DNA of 64,000 nt from Lepidostoma basale (GCA_022606425.2 JAHDVF020000578.1:124001-188000), one strand, 5' to 3'; numbered from the stretch's first letter, positions 29,161-40,306 are shown. Translations and numbers: made by a program. The notes: a model not told the origin generated them from the letters alone.

Positions 29161-29815
29161 GAAAGGAGGAAGGTTCATCACAGGGTTAATCACAATGCAT
29201 GGCAAAAGAAAACATCATTACGAACATCAAAACAATCACCTCGGAACTCGGAATCCACAAAGGCAAAAATAAATGGAAGGACTGTTAGAAACTGGAAAGA
29301 CCTTGAGAATGAACAAGAGCCAGTTGAGGACGGCTGTGGAGGAGGCTAGATCCCACACTGGGATGTAGCGCCGAGAAGAATAGGGAATAGCAGTAGCCTA
29401 GAGACTGGTACTCCTGAAAAGACAAGATCCAAGAAGACACAGCAAAAGGTAATCACGCATTTTAGAATTGAGGGTATTTTTAAACGAGTCGGCGATAAGT
29501 AGGTACTCAATAGCTTCGTTGTTTGCGGGATAGTGGGCTCGGGTGTTGACTTAAATTGTGTCCATATACTCGTATTCGCAATAATATTTGCATTAACAAT
29601 TTTATCGACGCGTCTATTTTGTTTACGCAGTCAATTACTTACTTTCACATACGAGTATGCTATAACAGGGTTTAGAAAAATCGAAATAATAACGGAAAAT
29701 ACTGTTAAGTAAATATCACGAAAAATCAGAAACCTGAAAATACACTTGAATCCGTTTTTAAAATCAAATTTGTTTATTTTCTCAAAAGACATAACAAAGA
29801 TAATCATAATTATTG
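29161..29815. other. Unassigned stretch
   Basis: 29,161-29,440 reads RNWKDLENEQEPVEDGCGGG in one frame and carries LRTAVEEARSHTGM-like residues in another, reminiscent of a LINE 3' end but not secure. The rest is AT-rich. Confidence 0.3.
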
Positions 29816-29817
29816 CG

Positions 29818-29905
29818 AATGAACACGTTAGTGTTCTAGAAGTTTTATTATATTTTATGGGAATGACATGTTTCGCCCTTCTAAGACGTTATCAAATGTG
29901 ACGAA
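29818..29905 (+). repeat. CATGTTTYG-family repeat
   Basis: TCTAGAAGTTTTATTATAT, TTTATGGGAATGACATG, TTTCGCCCTTCTAAGACG, TTATCAAATGTGACG. It is closest to the 3.95 and 48.7 kb copies. Confidence 0.65.
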
Positions 29906-30154
29906 ACTTCAACTCATAGAGCAGAATATGGTAATTAACGAAAATTGACGTGACTTTATACATTTTAACAAAGAATTATTTGGGTAGGTCCAGAAATATT
30001 GGAAAGTGTTTCTTGGAACTCGTTAAGAAATTTTATGACAATGGTTACATAGTTAGGGGATACCAAATGATATTATATAAACCAAAAATAAGTTATTTGA
30101 GGTGTGACGAAATAAATTGTTTATAAGAAAAACATATTTTTACAAATTGTTTAC

Positions 30155-30235
30155 AAAACTGACGTTTTCATTCGTATTAATTATTTAATATGGAGTTCTA
30201 CATCATTGTTCAAGAAACAATAAATAACAATCATA
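30155..30235 (-). repeat. GTTTCYTGAACAATG-family repeat
   Basis: GACGTTTTCATTCGTATTAA, TTATTTAATATGGAGTTC, CATTGTTCAAGAAACAAT. It combines the ACGAATGAAAACG edge of the CATGTTTYG repeat with the GTTTCTTG block, supporting one element. Confidence 0.6.
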
Positions 30236-30780
30236 TTTGAAGCATATTTTTGAGAACAGATAAAATTCCAGGAAAGCATCAGATATGGTTCGAATATAGG
30301 AAGTAAAGATACTATCAAGAGTATTTTGTACATACTTTAGCAGAGTTTCTAATAATGTCAAAGTATCAAGTCAGTAGACCGTTGCATACTTATAAATATT
30401 TTTTTGTTGTAAAATATTGTGGTTGATTTGAAAATGGAAATATTAATAATGTGCCATCAATCACAAAAAGAAACAAAATAAATAGTTCGTGAATCAAAAT
30501 ATAGACGCAAATTAAAGCACTCACCAGAACTATTATACGAGTATATCATGGATTCTTATTGTGCTGGCACCATCGGTGACTGTTTGTAAAATTTTACGAA
30601 TATTCGTCGATAAATTTTTTTCTAGAATTGAAAATATATACTTTGGAAGCATCTAAAAATAGCCACAGACGATAACATTCTGCCATCTACGAATCAACTG
30701 TTCGTTTATAATTTGTTTGGATTATGGATATTTGGATAGTTCAAATTTGAATAATTTTGAAAAATGTCCTCTGATAGGTA
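30236..30780. other. AT-rich stretch
   Basis: No supported feature. Confidence 0.3.
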
Positions 30781-30782
30781 GA

Positions 30783-31170
30783 GATGAGATCCCTCAGAGG
30801 TTATGTGTGGCAAAACGATGTACCACAGAATTTCAAATAACGATATAAAAAGGAATGTTATTTGGATGAAAGTATTATAAACAAAATTATGAATGAACCA
30901 CTGCTATGATTTGGACATATGGAATGTATGGATGAAGAAATAATGGTTAAAAAAGTATACATTAACAATGAGAATGGAATACAGAGTCGTGGGAGACCGA
31001 GGAAAACTTGGTATTTTAAATTTTTTAAAGGTCGACTAAGTTAGAAGTCGAAAGAATCGACGTGCGTTTATGACTCGCTGTATGAATGTAGAGGAAACTA
31101 GAGAGGTGTGTCAGGATCGAGTAGTGTGGAGGTCCATTCTTCTTGCCTAGCTCTCCGATATAATGATAAA
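30783..31170 (+). mobile_element. LINE-A1 3' fragment, decayed
   Basis: MRSLRGYVWQNDVPQNFK-like frameshifted start, then MEECMDEEIMVKKVYINNEN, GIQSRGRPRKTWYFKFF, RACVYDSLYECRGN region. The normal TGATGG tail is replaced by ATATAATGATAAAA after ILLAXLSD. Confidence 0.8.
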
Positions 31171-31189
31171 AAAAAAGAAAGTGGTGTAA

Positions 31190-31634
31190 ACAGAACTAGA
31201 AATAGAGGAAGACCTTCGTGGCAGAGTGGTACCAGAGTGGTTCGATTCCCGACGATGGCAGTGTGATTGTCACACTGTCTTTGGTCTGGTGTAGAATTCT
31301 CGTGACAATAAAATGGCGATAGATTGGATACCTATCACATGTCATATAAATCAATATAATTGCTAAAATAAATTGTATAGAAGTAATTGGGTTCAAACGA
31401 CCTGTTGTATATAAGGAAAAAAAAAAATAATAATAAAAAGGAAAACTTGACACTAACAAATAAATCAAACATTGAATGTCAGCCACGTGAGGAGTCTGAG
31501 AAATCGATGTGCGTGCATGTCACGATGTATGAATGTTGAGGAAACGAGAGAAGTATGTCAGGAAAGAAATGTGAGGTAATCCATTCTTTCTGCCTTTCGA
31601 GGAGACAGCATGATGGTTAGTTAATCAGTTAGTT
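31190..31634 (+). mobile_element. LINE-A2 3' fragment split by SINE-1
   Basis: GVNRTRNRGRP ends at 31,208. The frame resumes after the SINE with KENLTLTNKSNIECQPREES-like text and RCACMSRCMNVEETREVCQE, and ends GATGG(TTAG)n with part of the SAYPSG codons lost. Confidence 0.85.
31209..31440 (+). mobile_element. SINE-1 nested in LINE-A2
   Basis: CCTTCGTGGCAGAGTGG (A box) is followed after a 20-bp deletion by the B box GGTTCGATTCC. The body reaches CACATGTCATATAAATC. The 3' part diverges (AATTGCTAAAATAAATTG) before an A-rich (AATAATAAT) tail. Confidence 0.85.
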
Positions 31635-32107
31635 TTCTAGTTTTCACACAACTTAATTTTTTTGTTAAAACCAATCGGTTTTGCTCAGTTTATTACATAA
31701 TTGTTCAAGAAATAAATTTAATGCATATTTTTATTATACTTTTGTCAATTTTATTTCCAGTGGACGTCTTCATAATATTTTAATCAAATATTTTGCCGCA
31801 GTCACGAAAAACACATTAATTCACGACTCTGGGGGTCAATATTTCAACTGAACTAACAAATCTATTTTTGAAACGGCAAATGAAATGTTTATACCGCAAT
31901 GTGTTTGGCCTGTTCTTGAAATTAATATCAAATTCAATAACATTGCAAAGGTTTCAAAACATCGAACGATAAGATATTCCGTTTGTTTTTTGTATTCGCA
32001 TTCGTTTCTTTTATTCAACGAACTGTAACTAGAACTAATATTACACGAGAATTAACATTTTAACATTATTTATTTTATTAATCAGAAAGTGTTCCATGCC
32101 ATACGAA
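31635..32107. other. AT-rich stretch
   Basis: Nothing recognised. Confidence 0.3.
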
Positions 32108-32650
32108 TTACAGGTTTCTTCTTCTTCTTCTTCCTCAGCCTATTCCCGTCCACTCCTGGACAAAGGCCTCCTCCATTCGCTTCCATGTCACTCTGTCCTG
32201 TGCAGACTGCATCCAGGTTATTCCGACGTGTCTGTTCAGGTCATCCTTCCACCGCAGTTGCGGTCGCCCTGCACTTCTTTTTGCCGTCCACGGTCTCCAA
32301 GTCAGCAGTCTTCTTGTCCACTTTTCATCTGAGCTTCTGGTTAAGTGACCCGCCCATTGCCATTTTAGAGTCGCCACCCGGTAGATGATGTCAGTGACCC
32401 TTATTCTTTCTCTCACCGTATCGTTTCTGACTCTGTCTCTTAGGCTTATTCCTAACATGGTTCTTTGGGTCACTCGCAGTTTCTCGGCACTTTGCTTGGA
32501 CAATGTAACAGTTTCAAGACCACAAGTACCAACTGCCTGAACGCAGGCTTCATAGACTTTTCGATTCAGGTTGATCGGTATTTTCCGGTTTTTAAGGATG
32601 TAACTCATGTTTCCGAAAGCTGCCCAGCCTAGTCCAATTCTTCTAATTCT
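32108..32650 (-). mobile_element. RTE-like LINE-B 3' fragment, best copy
   Basis: A 157-codon uninterrupted minus frame: MSYILKNRKIPINLNRKVYE, ACVQAVGTCGLETVTLSKQS, AEKLRVTQRTMLGISLRDRV, RVTDIIYRVATLKWQWAGHL, GRPQLRWKDDLNRHVGITWM, AQDRVTWKRMEEAFVQEWTG IG and then the (AAG)n tail. It shows the full thumb-to-C-terminus organisation, with no stops, so it is a young 5'-truncated copy. Confidence 0.92.
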
Positions 32651-32806
32651 GGAGAGTATCCTGTCTTCCTAATGTTGAACCATCTCTCATGCGTTTCTGG
32701 TAGTATACTATACACAATATATTATTTTACCTGTTCTCAATAGATGCCTTAAAATTTTTTTGTAATATCTGTTGATGAAATAAACTGATTTGATTTGATT
32801 TGATTC
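32651..32806 (+). mobile_element. LINE-E 3' UTR/tail
   Basis: GAGAGTATCCTGTCTTCCTA, CCATCTCTCATGCGTTTCTG, CAATAGATGCCTTAAAAT, AAATAAACTGATTTGATTTG(ATTTG)n. It lies head-to-head against the LINE-B copy. Confidence 0.85.
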
Positions 32807-33240
32807 TATATAGCTCTGCGGTTTGGCTATCTCGGCCCAATCGAATATTATATAATTACAGGTTTATTATAACATGTTTAAATACAAACAATTAGTGAAT
32901 CGACATAACCTGACCAACTCATCAGATGATTTCCGACATTCCTGATCTGGCTCTAATAGTGGTGTTTCACACCCTGTCCACTATACTTATTCACAACATT
33001 CCTCTTTTCATAGCTCTTTCAATTCTCAATTTATTTGCGTTTTCTGAGACAATGCTATAGTTTCAAACCCATAATATGTCGATAGATTGAAATTTCGTGT
33101 ATTTTGACGTCATAAACCATTTATTTGAAAATGTTCAACCCTTTATCACAGGATGGCAATAAAAAAATCTTGCGAAGAAAATCTAACTTCAGTATTTAAA
33201 GTGTAAACGTATCTACTATTATATTATTTTTAAATTCCAT
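32807..33240. other. AT-rich stretch
   Basis: A possible old LINE-B remnant (minus) lies near 32,930-33,080 (ATTCCTCTTTTCATAGC, TTCTCAATTTATTTGCG), too diverged to assign. Confidence 0.3.
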
Positions 33241-33242
33241 AC

Positions 33243-33395
33243 TTCTTCTTCTTCAACTTGTTGTAGACTTATGAGTCTGCTGTTACAGGATTCTCCTCCT
33301 GCGATGCTGGACTCCAGCTTTCTCTCCGCCATTTTGGGGGTCTCCCTGGTGGATGCCGTCCATCTGGTCTTCCATGCAGAGCCATGTATGTATTG
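33243..33395 (-). mobile_element. LINE-C 3' end
   Basis: (TTC)n tail and minus-strand WMEDQMDGIHQGDPQNGGEK-like residues, frameshifted from the RPPGRPPKRWRESW block of LINE-C. Confidence 0.65.
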
Positions 33396-33764
33396 TAGTT
33401 CTTGTAAAATTTCTTACTCCAGTTTATTACTTTTATGATTGAATTTGTGCGACACTCACAATTTATTTAAATTTATTGTGACAATTTGTGTAACGCGCCG
33501 TAAACCGCCAACCAATCAGAAGCGCTTACAATTATAGATTAAAAAATATATACTCCTATATATATATTTGAAATATCAATTTTACATATTCAATTATATA
33601 TAAATTTAAACAGATCCCTCAGTAGTATGTACAAATACCCCAATGCGCAAGAGATTAGAGGGAAATTATTAGACATTAAAAAAAAAATTAATCAGGGTTC
33701 CCTAAGATCACTAATTAAAAATTCTAGTAACTTTTAATATATCTATGATTAGAAATATATCGAC
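33396..33764. other. AT-rich stretch with CCAAT word
   Basis: CGCCGTAAACCGCCAACCAATCAG-type patch near 33,495-33,525 contains a canonical CCAATCAG. No initiator or exon was evident. Confidence 0.3.
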
Positions 33765-34278
33765 TGAAGCAAAGATGGCAGTGCATAATGGAGTTCTAGT
33801 CCCAACCCTTATATATGGAAGTGAAGCTTGGAGTTAGCAGAAGAAGGATGAAAGTAGGATAAATACCTTAGAAATGAGGTCAGTAAGAAGAATGTGCGGA
33901 AAAACAATGTATGATAGAATATCTAATGATGAAGTAAGAAAGGAATGTAAGGTGGATAAATGCGTGACAAATAAAATTAAGAAAGTGTCACTAGGATGGT
34001 TTAGACATATGGAACGAATGGATGAGGGAAGAATGGTTAAAATGATATATACAAGTCGAAGGAAAAGAAGTCGAGGAAGGCCAAGGAAGACATGGCATGA
34101 CCAAATGAATCAATTAATGAAAGGCGGCCATGTTCGAAGTAGAAATAATCGACGAGCGTGCATGTCACATTGTTTGAATGGAGAAGAGGCGCGAGAATTA
34201 TGCCAGGATAGAACAATGTGGCGATCGATCCTCTCTGCCTACCCGACGAAACGGCGTGATGGTTAGTTAGTTGGTTAG
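33765..34278 (+). mobile_element. LINE-A3 3' fragment, near-intact C-terminus
   Basis: MAVHNGVLVPTLIYGSEAWS, then MRSVRRMCGKTMYDRISNDE, VRKECKVDKCVTNKIKKVSL, GWFRHMERMDEGRMVKMIYT, RGRPRKTWHDQMNQLMKGGH, VRSRNNRRACMSHCLNGEEA and TMWRSILSAYPTKRRDG after a small deletion at the end. One in-frame stop replaces W in ELAEEG. It is the A3 reference copy. Confidence 0.9.
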
Positions 34279-35220
34279 TTTAATATATCCCTTTAACCAA
34301 AGATATATACGGAGCTAATTGTCTTCAGCACACTTCTCAATAATACACCATTCCATGGAAACGCGCCGTTCGTTTCGAATTTCAATATTGACGACGTCCG
34401 AAAAATATATAGATTTTTTGCGTCATGTTCTTGTCAGTAATAAAATTAATATACTTAGCCTTCAAGTCGTTCACATACACTTTCTTATTTTTTACGAATC
34501 ATCTATATAATTACAATATGTTTGAATACGTCTTAGGTGCCATAAACAAGCAAAATGTAAAAAAAAACATTACACGTTTTTTAGCAATGGCCTCAATATT
34601 ATTTATCTGAAAATGTTTGTGTTAATACGACTCTCATAATTTCAAATGATTATTCAAATAAAGTTATCATTAATAAAGAAAACCCATCTATAGAATAACA
34701 ATACAGCAAAAACATAGCCATCTATTGACACATTTATTAACCAAAGCTGCTTTAGATTACAGGTAACTACTTCAAAAATAGATATACATATTTTTTATAA
34801 TATAAATAACCCTAGACAGAAACGCAACAATAGTATTGTTAACCAAAATTAAAAATGCTACTTCGAATAGCTAAGAAGGTGATTATTATTAAAGTATACA
34901 GCCGTTCTATTCTCGTTAGGCCTATTAAACCAATTCGGATTATTTTTGTTCACAATAAAAATCTATAGATGGCGCTAATACACATAAAAACGTGTTTTTT
35001 GTTGTAAATATAGGTGTTTCTGTATTTGTATAGCTGTGAATATCGAGAATCTTTTGGAATAGATTTTCAAAACCAGTCGCCAGTGTCAATGCCGTCTTGA
35101 AATGACATCCAGTGTCTATAATTTTCTTGTTAAAATGCAATGAATTAAAAATAATTCAAACTACTCGAAGACCAAATTTATATGAGACAAAAGAAAGTTG
35201 TAAATCGACTTTTTTCTTAC
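34279..35220. other. AT-rich stretch
   Basis: No recognised element over about 900 bp. Short open frames around 34,319-34,610 lack domains. Confidence 0.35.
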
Positions 35221-35224
35221 TAAT

Positions 35225-35765
35225 ACTAACTACGAGCATAGAACAGGTCATGAAGTTCAGATATTTGAGTGTGGAGATATCTAGTTGCAACGATCTGTAT
35301 AATGAAGTCAAAAAGAGCATACCAATAAAGCAGCAGTTATCTCCGGATGTCTGACAGACACTGATTGGGACAATAAGCATATGCTAGTGGAAAGCAAAGT
35401 TAAGATTTATAAAACATGCAACAGGCCCATAATGACTTACGGAATCGAAGCAAGATCAGAGACTGTCAGAACCAAACATCTCCTGGGTAGCAGTAATGAA
35501 AACAGAAACCTATCGTGGGTAGAACCCTAAGAGATAGGATACCCAACGAAGAGATTCGTAGACCCTGCAAAATTGATGACATGTGAGATGGAGTAGGCAG
35601 AGAAGACGATTCTGGAGGAACCACATCGAGAGGATGGATCCAGCGAGGATTCCTAAGATCATGATGCACGAGACTCCAGAGGGCCGACGAACACTCCAAG
35701 ATCTCCAAGATCTCTAAGAAATCTCCAAGATCAGTCCCATCTTCGAGAGTGGCCTGAGAGAATCA
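35225..35765 (+). mobile_element. LINE-C 3' fragment
   Basis: IEQVMKFRYLSVEISSCNDL, YNEVKKSIPIKQQLSPDV, then shifted AYASGKQS.DL.NMQQAHND, RSLGRTTSRGWIQRGFLRS. Up to GVEISS the residues match 14.2-14.5 kb. The end is lost in ATCTCCAAGATC repeats at 35,695-35,730, where LINE-E RT begins. Confidence 0.8.
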
Positions 35766-36115
35766 GTTGGAAACTACAGACCTGTAGCAATACTGTCTGC
35801 TCCAGCCAAACTCTCCGAGTCTATTACTCGTATTTGTAGGTACAATGAATCCTTTATAATTTCCGAGCAACACGGATTCAGGCAGGAACGCTTCACTGAA
35901 ACCAATCTTATGATTTTCACAGAATACGTGACAAAGGTCTTAGACAATGGTCCCCAGGTTGAATGCTCTTATAATAACTTTTCTAAGGCCTTTGATACCG
36001 TCAACCATGATGTACTTCTAGGTAAGCTGTCGAAAATTGGTTTCTCTTCAAATTTCGCTATATTTTTTATTAGCTACCTGAGGGAGAGAAGATCTTGGTA
36101 TTGTTTAAGAAAGTA
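35745..36115 (+). mobile_element. LINE-E reverse transcriptase fragment
   Basis: VGNYRPVAILSAPAKLSESI, ISEQHGFRQERFTETNLMIF, TEYVTKVLDNGPQVECSYNN, FSKAFDTVNHDVLLGKLSKI, FAIFFISYLRERRS. NYRPxxILxxxxKLxExI, EQHGFRxxRSTxTNL and DFSKAFDxVxHxxLLxKL are the RT motifs of CR1/Jockey-type LINEs (here Y-N-N in place of the first catalytic D context). Several key residues are kept. Confidence 0.88.
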
Positions 36116-36117
36116 AA

Positions 36118-36375
36118 TCTATTGAACGCTAAGGCATTGTGGAATTCTATAGTAATATACTGAGGAAATTGAAAATAACTTTGTTCATTCCACTAATTAT
36201 TAAAAAAATATTAAAAAACATGAAATGTTTCGTAGGATACCTCCATCTTCGGGTATAAAAATATAAGATGGTAAAAGTGTAAAAATGTAAGATGGAACTC
36301 CTCCGAAACATGTCGTGTTTTTTAAATATATTTTTAATAATTAGTGGATTAAACAAAGTTATTTACAATTTTCTA
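36118..36375. repeat. Hammerhead-family inverted repeat inserted in LINE-E
   Basis: TAAGGCATTGTGGAATTCTA, then arms CCACTAATTATTAAAAAAAT...ATGTTTCGTAGGATACCTCC and AACTCCTCCGAAACATGTCG...TTTTAATAATTAGTGG. Same family as 15.30 and 55.8 kb. Neither arm keeps a full CUGANGA core (minus arm CCGAAGA, plus arm TAAGA). Confidence 0.8.
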
Positions 36376-36384
36376 AGTATATAA

Positions 36385-37115
36385 TATTTATGAAAGTAGA
36401 CTGACATTCCATGCTCACGTCGAGAGAATATGTGGAGTTGCACTGGAAATGTAGGATTTATTTTCCGAACTGGTAGAGTTTTCAGGAATCCCTATGTTTT
36501 GCGAATGTTGTATAATTCATTGGTCCGAAGCCGACTCGGGTGTGGTTCGGTGATATGGAGCCTCCCCGAGGTGAGATACTCGCTCATGTTAGAGAGGGAG
36601 AAAATATTTCTGAGATATCTCTACATGAAGGAGTTTGGTAGCTATCCGTGGCTTTAAACCACCGCATTACTCTTGGGCTTGCTGGGGACCAATAGTTTAC
36701 ATATTGGAGGGATAGGTTCACACTTACACATTTCTTCAGACTTATCAGGGGATTCTTTGAGGATTCCGTCATCTTGGAGGGTATCCATCTTTATGTTTTG
36801 GATGATTATCTTCGACAGCGTCAGGACAAACTGTTTTATTTTTCAGCATGCATAACCAACATGCCTCTGGTGATGCCGGTGGGGAGAGCAATCAAACTGC
36901 TGAACATGATCGCTTCGAATATCGACGTCTTTCATACTAGTGAAAGTATAATACGTTCAGAAGACAAATAGGTACTCTTGATTTTGGAGAGTAACTTGTA
37001 TTCCTAAAGTCGAACCGTCTCTCATGCGTTTGTGGTATTATGTATTTTATTTTACCTGTTCTCAATAGATGCCTCAACCTATTATTGTGGTTCGTAATAT
37101 CTTTTGAGATTATTT
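36385..37115 (+). mobile_element. LINE-E C-terminal and 3' end
   Basis: VGFIFRTGRVFRNPYVLRML, YNSLVRSRLGCGSVIWSLPE, FLRYLYMKEFGSYPWL, stop, then LLGLLGTNSLH, LVMPVGRAIKLLNMIASNID and VFHTSESIIRSED. Ends CATCTCTCATGCG.. CAATAGATGCCTC without the ATTTG repeat. With the RT piece at 35.75 kb it is probably one insertion split by the inverted repeat at 36.12-36.37 kb. Confidence 0.85.
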
Positions 37116-37559
37116 TTTACGTTGTAGGACGTTAAAGAGTTAGGTGGCATTTAAAAAATATGTATATATTTCTATTGGGAGACTGGGGTTAATGTTTTAG
37201 CTGGAGTTTCGTTCCAATGATCGCAAACTTGATAGAGATCAGTGAAAACAATTATCCAGTACCATTTCGAAATGTTCCCATGAGAGTTGCCATTCGTTGA
37301 ACTGATTTGAATTTGGACCGACCTATTTGTATGAACAGAGTTCATCAGGATAATCTGGGGCATGGTCTGGTGGCTGTGGGATCACCGCAGATGACAGATG
37401 GCTGGCGCAAGTGTGAAGGACACGATCCGAGGTTATACCTGTACAGGCTGCCGGGGTTATTGTAGCAAACTGCATATACTTACATTTATATCCTTAAACT
37501 TCTCATAAAGTTTACGAGAACTTAATACGGAACGCTTAGGATCAATTTACGAAATGATG
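37116..37559. other. Unassigned stretch
   Basis: Moderate-GC sequence (GGCATGGTCTGGTGGCTG, CCGCAGATGACAGATGGC) without an identifiable frame. Confidence 0.3.
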
Positions 37560-37584
37560 ATTTAAAAAAAATTGTTCTTCCGAT

Positions 37585-38060
37585 ATTTCTATAAATTCTG
37601 ACCGATTTCGGCAGATTGCTGCCATCGTCTAGTCTAGTGATTCCCAAAGTGGTCTATACTATCTACGACAACTTGCAAGGGGTCTACGACAATTGTAAAA
37701 AATTACGGGCCATAAGATGTAAATGGGTGTCCACGAGATGGTTCAACTAATTTGAAATCGAATATTGAAACGCAAAACAATTATCGAAATTGTTCGCGAC
37801 CCTTTATTTTTTTAAACTCATTTGGGGAAATCGGATGATCGAAATTTTCGGCAACCTTTTTTTAGCTCATTCGGCAAAGATCGGAATTCAATTTTCCCCA
37901 ATGAACTAAAAATAAGGTCGACAACTAATTCCGTCTTTTTGTTTCGAGAATTAAATTTAGGAAAGCAGGGGGTCTACAAAAATAGAAGAAATTGGCAGGG
38001 GGTCTAGGGTACAAAAAAGTTTGGGAACCTCTGGTCTAGTCTTATCCCAATGAAAATAAA
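37585..38060 (-). repeat. Hammerhead-like box (CCGG type) split by a hAT MITE
   Basis: Minus strand, after removing the MITE: GATAAGACTAGACGATGG, hairpin GGCAGCAATCTGCC, GAAA, TCGGTC. It is another member of the 24.15 kb group with the stem II hairpin preserved. Confidence 0.55.
37635..38033. mobile_element. hAT-like MITE with 8-bp target duplication
   Basis: Terminal inverted repeats TAGTGATTCCCAAAGTGG (left) and CAGAGGTTCCCAAACTT (right end, complement), flanked by GTCTAGTC at 37,627-37,634 and 38,034-38,041. An 8-bp duplication and CAGNGGTTCCCAAA ends are hAT hallmarks. The interior has repeated GGGGTCTACGACAA / GGGGGTCTA phrases near each end and no transposase, so it is non-autonomous. 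Its left end resembles 15,867. Confidence 0.92.
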
Positions 38061-38154
38061 ACGTTTAAAAATCAAATGAAACATATACGAGTATATTCTT
38101 GGGAAATTATAATGATATCATACTAGTATTTTTTTGTTTGTTTACAATAGGTCG

Positions 38155-38300
38155 TATGAATCCAATTACTGTAGGTATACAATTTGTTCATAGATATTAT
38201 ATTGATTCACATGACATGTGATAGGTAGTTATAATCGAACCCGGGACCTTTGGTATGGCAGACAGCACTCTAACCACTGTCCCACGAAGGTCGTCAAAGA
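38155..38300 (-). mobile_element. SINE-1 variant, head part
   Basis: Minus strand: CCTTCGTGGGACAGTGG (A box), B box GGTTCGATTAT-type degraded, ACCTATCACATGTCATG, then AATATAATATCTATGAAC and TTGTATACCTACAGTAATTG. The 3' half differs from the main type and is shared with 49.65-49.87 kb. The middle of the body is deleted. Confidence 0.8.
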
Positions 38301-38302
38301 TG

Positions 38303-38350
38303 AATGAAAACGTCTGTTTTCGGGATTTGCATATTTTGCATTGCCAGGGT
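38303..38350 (+). repeat. CATGTTTYG-family scrap
   Basis: GAATGAAAACGTCTGTTTTC then GGGATTTGCATATTTTGC; only the edge of the repeat remains. Confidence 0.45.
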
Positions 38351-38367
38351 AAAATTTAGTTTTAACG

Positions 38368-38770
38368 TAATCAAATCAAATCAGTTTATTTCATCAATAG
38401 ACATTACAAAATTAATGTTTAAGGCATCTTTTGAGAACAGGTGAAATAATATATCGTATATAGAATACTACCAGAAACGCATGAGAGATGGTTCGACATT
38501 AGGAAGACTAGATACTCTCCAAAATCAATAGTCTTGCCTTCTGAACGTACTTTCACTAATATGAAAGATGTCGATCTATGAGGAGACCGCGTTCAGCAGA
38601 TTAATTGCTCTTGCTACTGGTGTCACCAGAGGCAGTTTGATTCTGGCGGCTGGTAGGTAAAACAATCTATGCTGTCGCTGTCGGAGATATCTAACAGGGA
38701 CAAAAAGCCAAACATCCTCCAGCACGGCCGAGTTCTCCACTTTTCCCCTATAATCAGCTGTTCAGCGCAT
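38368..38770 (-). mobile_element. LINE-E 3' end, uninterrupted
   Basis: AATCAAATCAGTTTATTTCA tail, GCATGAGAGATGGTTCGAC, ATTAGGAAGACTAGATACTC, then minus-strand residues INLLNAVSS-like and VRLFYLPAARIKLPLVTPVA. It supplies the empty site for the MITE at 22.59 kb. Confidence 0.85.
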
Positions 38771-39002
38771 CATGTTCTTACGAAATTATCTAAAATGTTT
38801 TGCAATGAAGTAAAATTCGCAATATTTGATGCGTCAGTACATTTTAGAATAAACTGTGATTGACTAGCGACGTGAGAATAATATGGAAATTATATGGGGC
38901 CTTTTTGGGATCAACGTAATTGAGGCTTTCTCCAGAGGCGTAGGTCTGACAGGCACCTAATAATTCACAAACGTTTCGAAGGCTATTAAATAGGTAACGA
39001 AA

Positions 39003-39845
39003 TGAACAACAACAACAGCAACAAACCATCACGCCGTTTCCCCGCAGGGGTAGGCAGAGAGAATGGACCGCCACACTACTCTATCCTGACATACCTCTCT
39101 AGCTTCCTCTACATTCATACGGCGAGTCATACACGCACGTCGATTCTTCCGGCTTCTGACATGACCAACCTTTAAAATTTGATTAATTTGGTCATGCCAT
39201 GTTTTCCTCGGTCAACCTCGACTCCGTACTCCATTTACATCGTTAACGTATACTTTTTTAACCATTCTTTCTTCACGCATGGGCTCCATATGTCCGAACC
39301 AACGCAGCGATCCTTTCATAATTTTGTACATAATACCTTCATTCGCCCTACATTCCTTTCTTATATCAGCATTTGAGATTCTGTCGTACATCGTTCTACC
39401 ACACATACGTCTTAAGGACCTCATCTCTACCGCATTAATTCTGCTTTCATCTTTCATCTGCCAGCTCCATACTTCACTTCCATACATAAGGGTTGGGACC
39501 ATAGCTCCATTGTGAACGGCCATTTTCGCTTTCATTGATAAATTCTTGTTTCCAATAACTATTTTTAAAGCTCCATTCACTTTGTTACCCGCACCATCCC
39601 TTCTTTCAAAATTTCTGTCCGTTCGGCCATCCGCTGTGAATATGCTATCTAAATACACAAATTCCCTCACCTGTTCCAAGTTCTCTTCATTCACACTTAT
39701 ATTACAAACTGTCATTTGCTCTTCCGTTTCAAAAACTAACACCTTTGACTTTCCGACATTCATCATTAAATCGTTCGACATGCATACCTCATACATTCTC
39801 GACACCAAGACTTGTAATTCGTTCGCACTATCCGCAACGAGAAAC
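39003..39845 (-). mobile_element. LINE-A1, 840-bp copy
   Basis: From the tail (CAA)nCAAACCATC the minus frame reads back from SCGETA to a 198-codon open stretch: MVSRMYEVCMSNDLMMNVGK, SKVLVFETEEQMTVCNISVN, EENLEQVREFVYLDSIFTAD, GAGNKVNGALKIVIGNKNLS, KAKMAVHNGAMVPTLMYGSE, ... MREERMVKKVYVNDVNGVRS. There is one break near 39,210 in RGRP. It begins just after the YADD region. It is the longest A1 member here. Confidence 0.93.
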
Positions 39846-40134
39846 GCAATGAAATGAAATAATATACTATATTTTTATTTGCACATTCACGGCTTATGTC
39901 GACACCATTTTAAGAACGGATAATAATCATTATTAAACCACGAAGTAACCGTTTTTAATGGCAGAAAACGAATGAAATACTCGTATTTTTGCAAACACAT
40001 GTTTGATGTCAATTAGAAAAATAGTATTCACTGGATCTGATTGGTCTCTCATTAGCTGCAGCCTGGAAACTGGCGGGTGACAGACCCTCAATCATGAAGA
40101 ATACGACTAAGAAAAATAAGTGGGTAAGTCAGAT
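39846..40134. other. AT-rich stretch
   Basis: No recognised feature. Confidence 0.3.
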
Positions 40135-40306
40135 CTCTAAAGTGGGTGATAAGAAGAGTTGTTGCGGGTAACAATGTGGATGGACCTTTAAAAACTGTTA
40201 TTGGAAACAAAACAATATCAATGAAAGCAAAAATGGCCTTTCACAATGGAATTTTAGTACCAACGCTGATGTATGGATGTGAGGCATGGAATTGGTAGAA
40301 GAAGGA
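40135..40306 (+). mobile_element. LINE-A1 internal fragment
   Basis: RVVAGNNVDGPLKTVIGNKT, ISMKAKMAFHNGILVPTLMY, GCEAWNW then a stop and KKDDDN. It breaks off into GC-rich unrelated sequence. Confidence 0.82.

Noticed and set aside
29161..29440. LINE or gene at 29.2-29.4 kb
   Set aside because: Short coding-like words in two frames but no motif or copy elsewhere in the window to support a call.
33495..33530. CCAATCAG promoter
   Set aside because: An isolated box without initiator, exon or GC-rich context.
39279..39515. Recurrent antisense frame opposite LINE-A (SICPNQRSDPFIILFII) as a conserved membrane protein
   Set aside because: It is hydrophobic because it complements the charged LINE-A frame; it never has its own start context and decays along with LINE-A.
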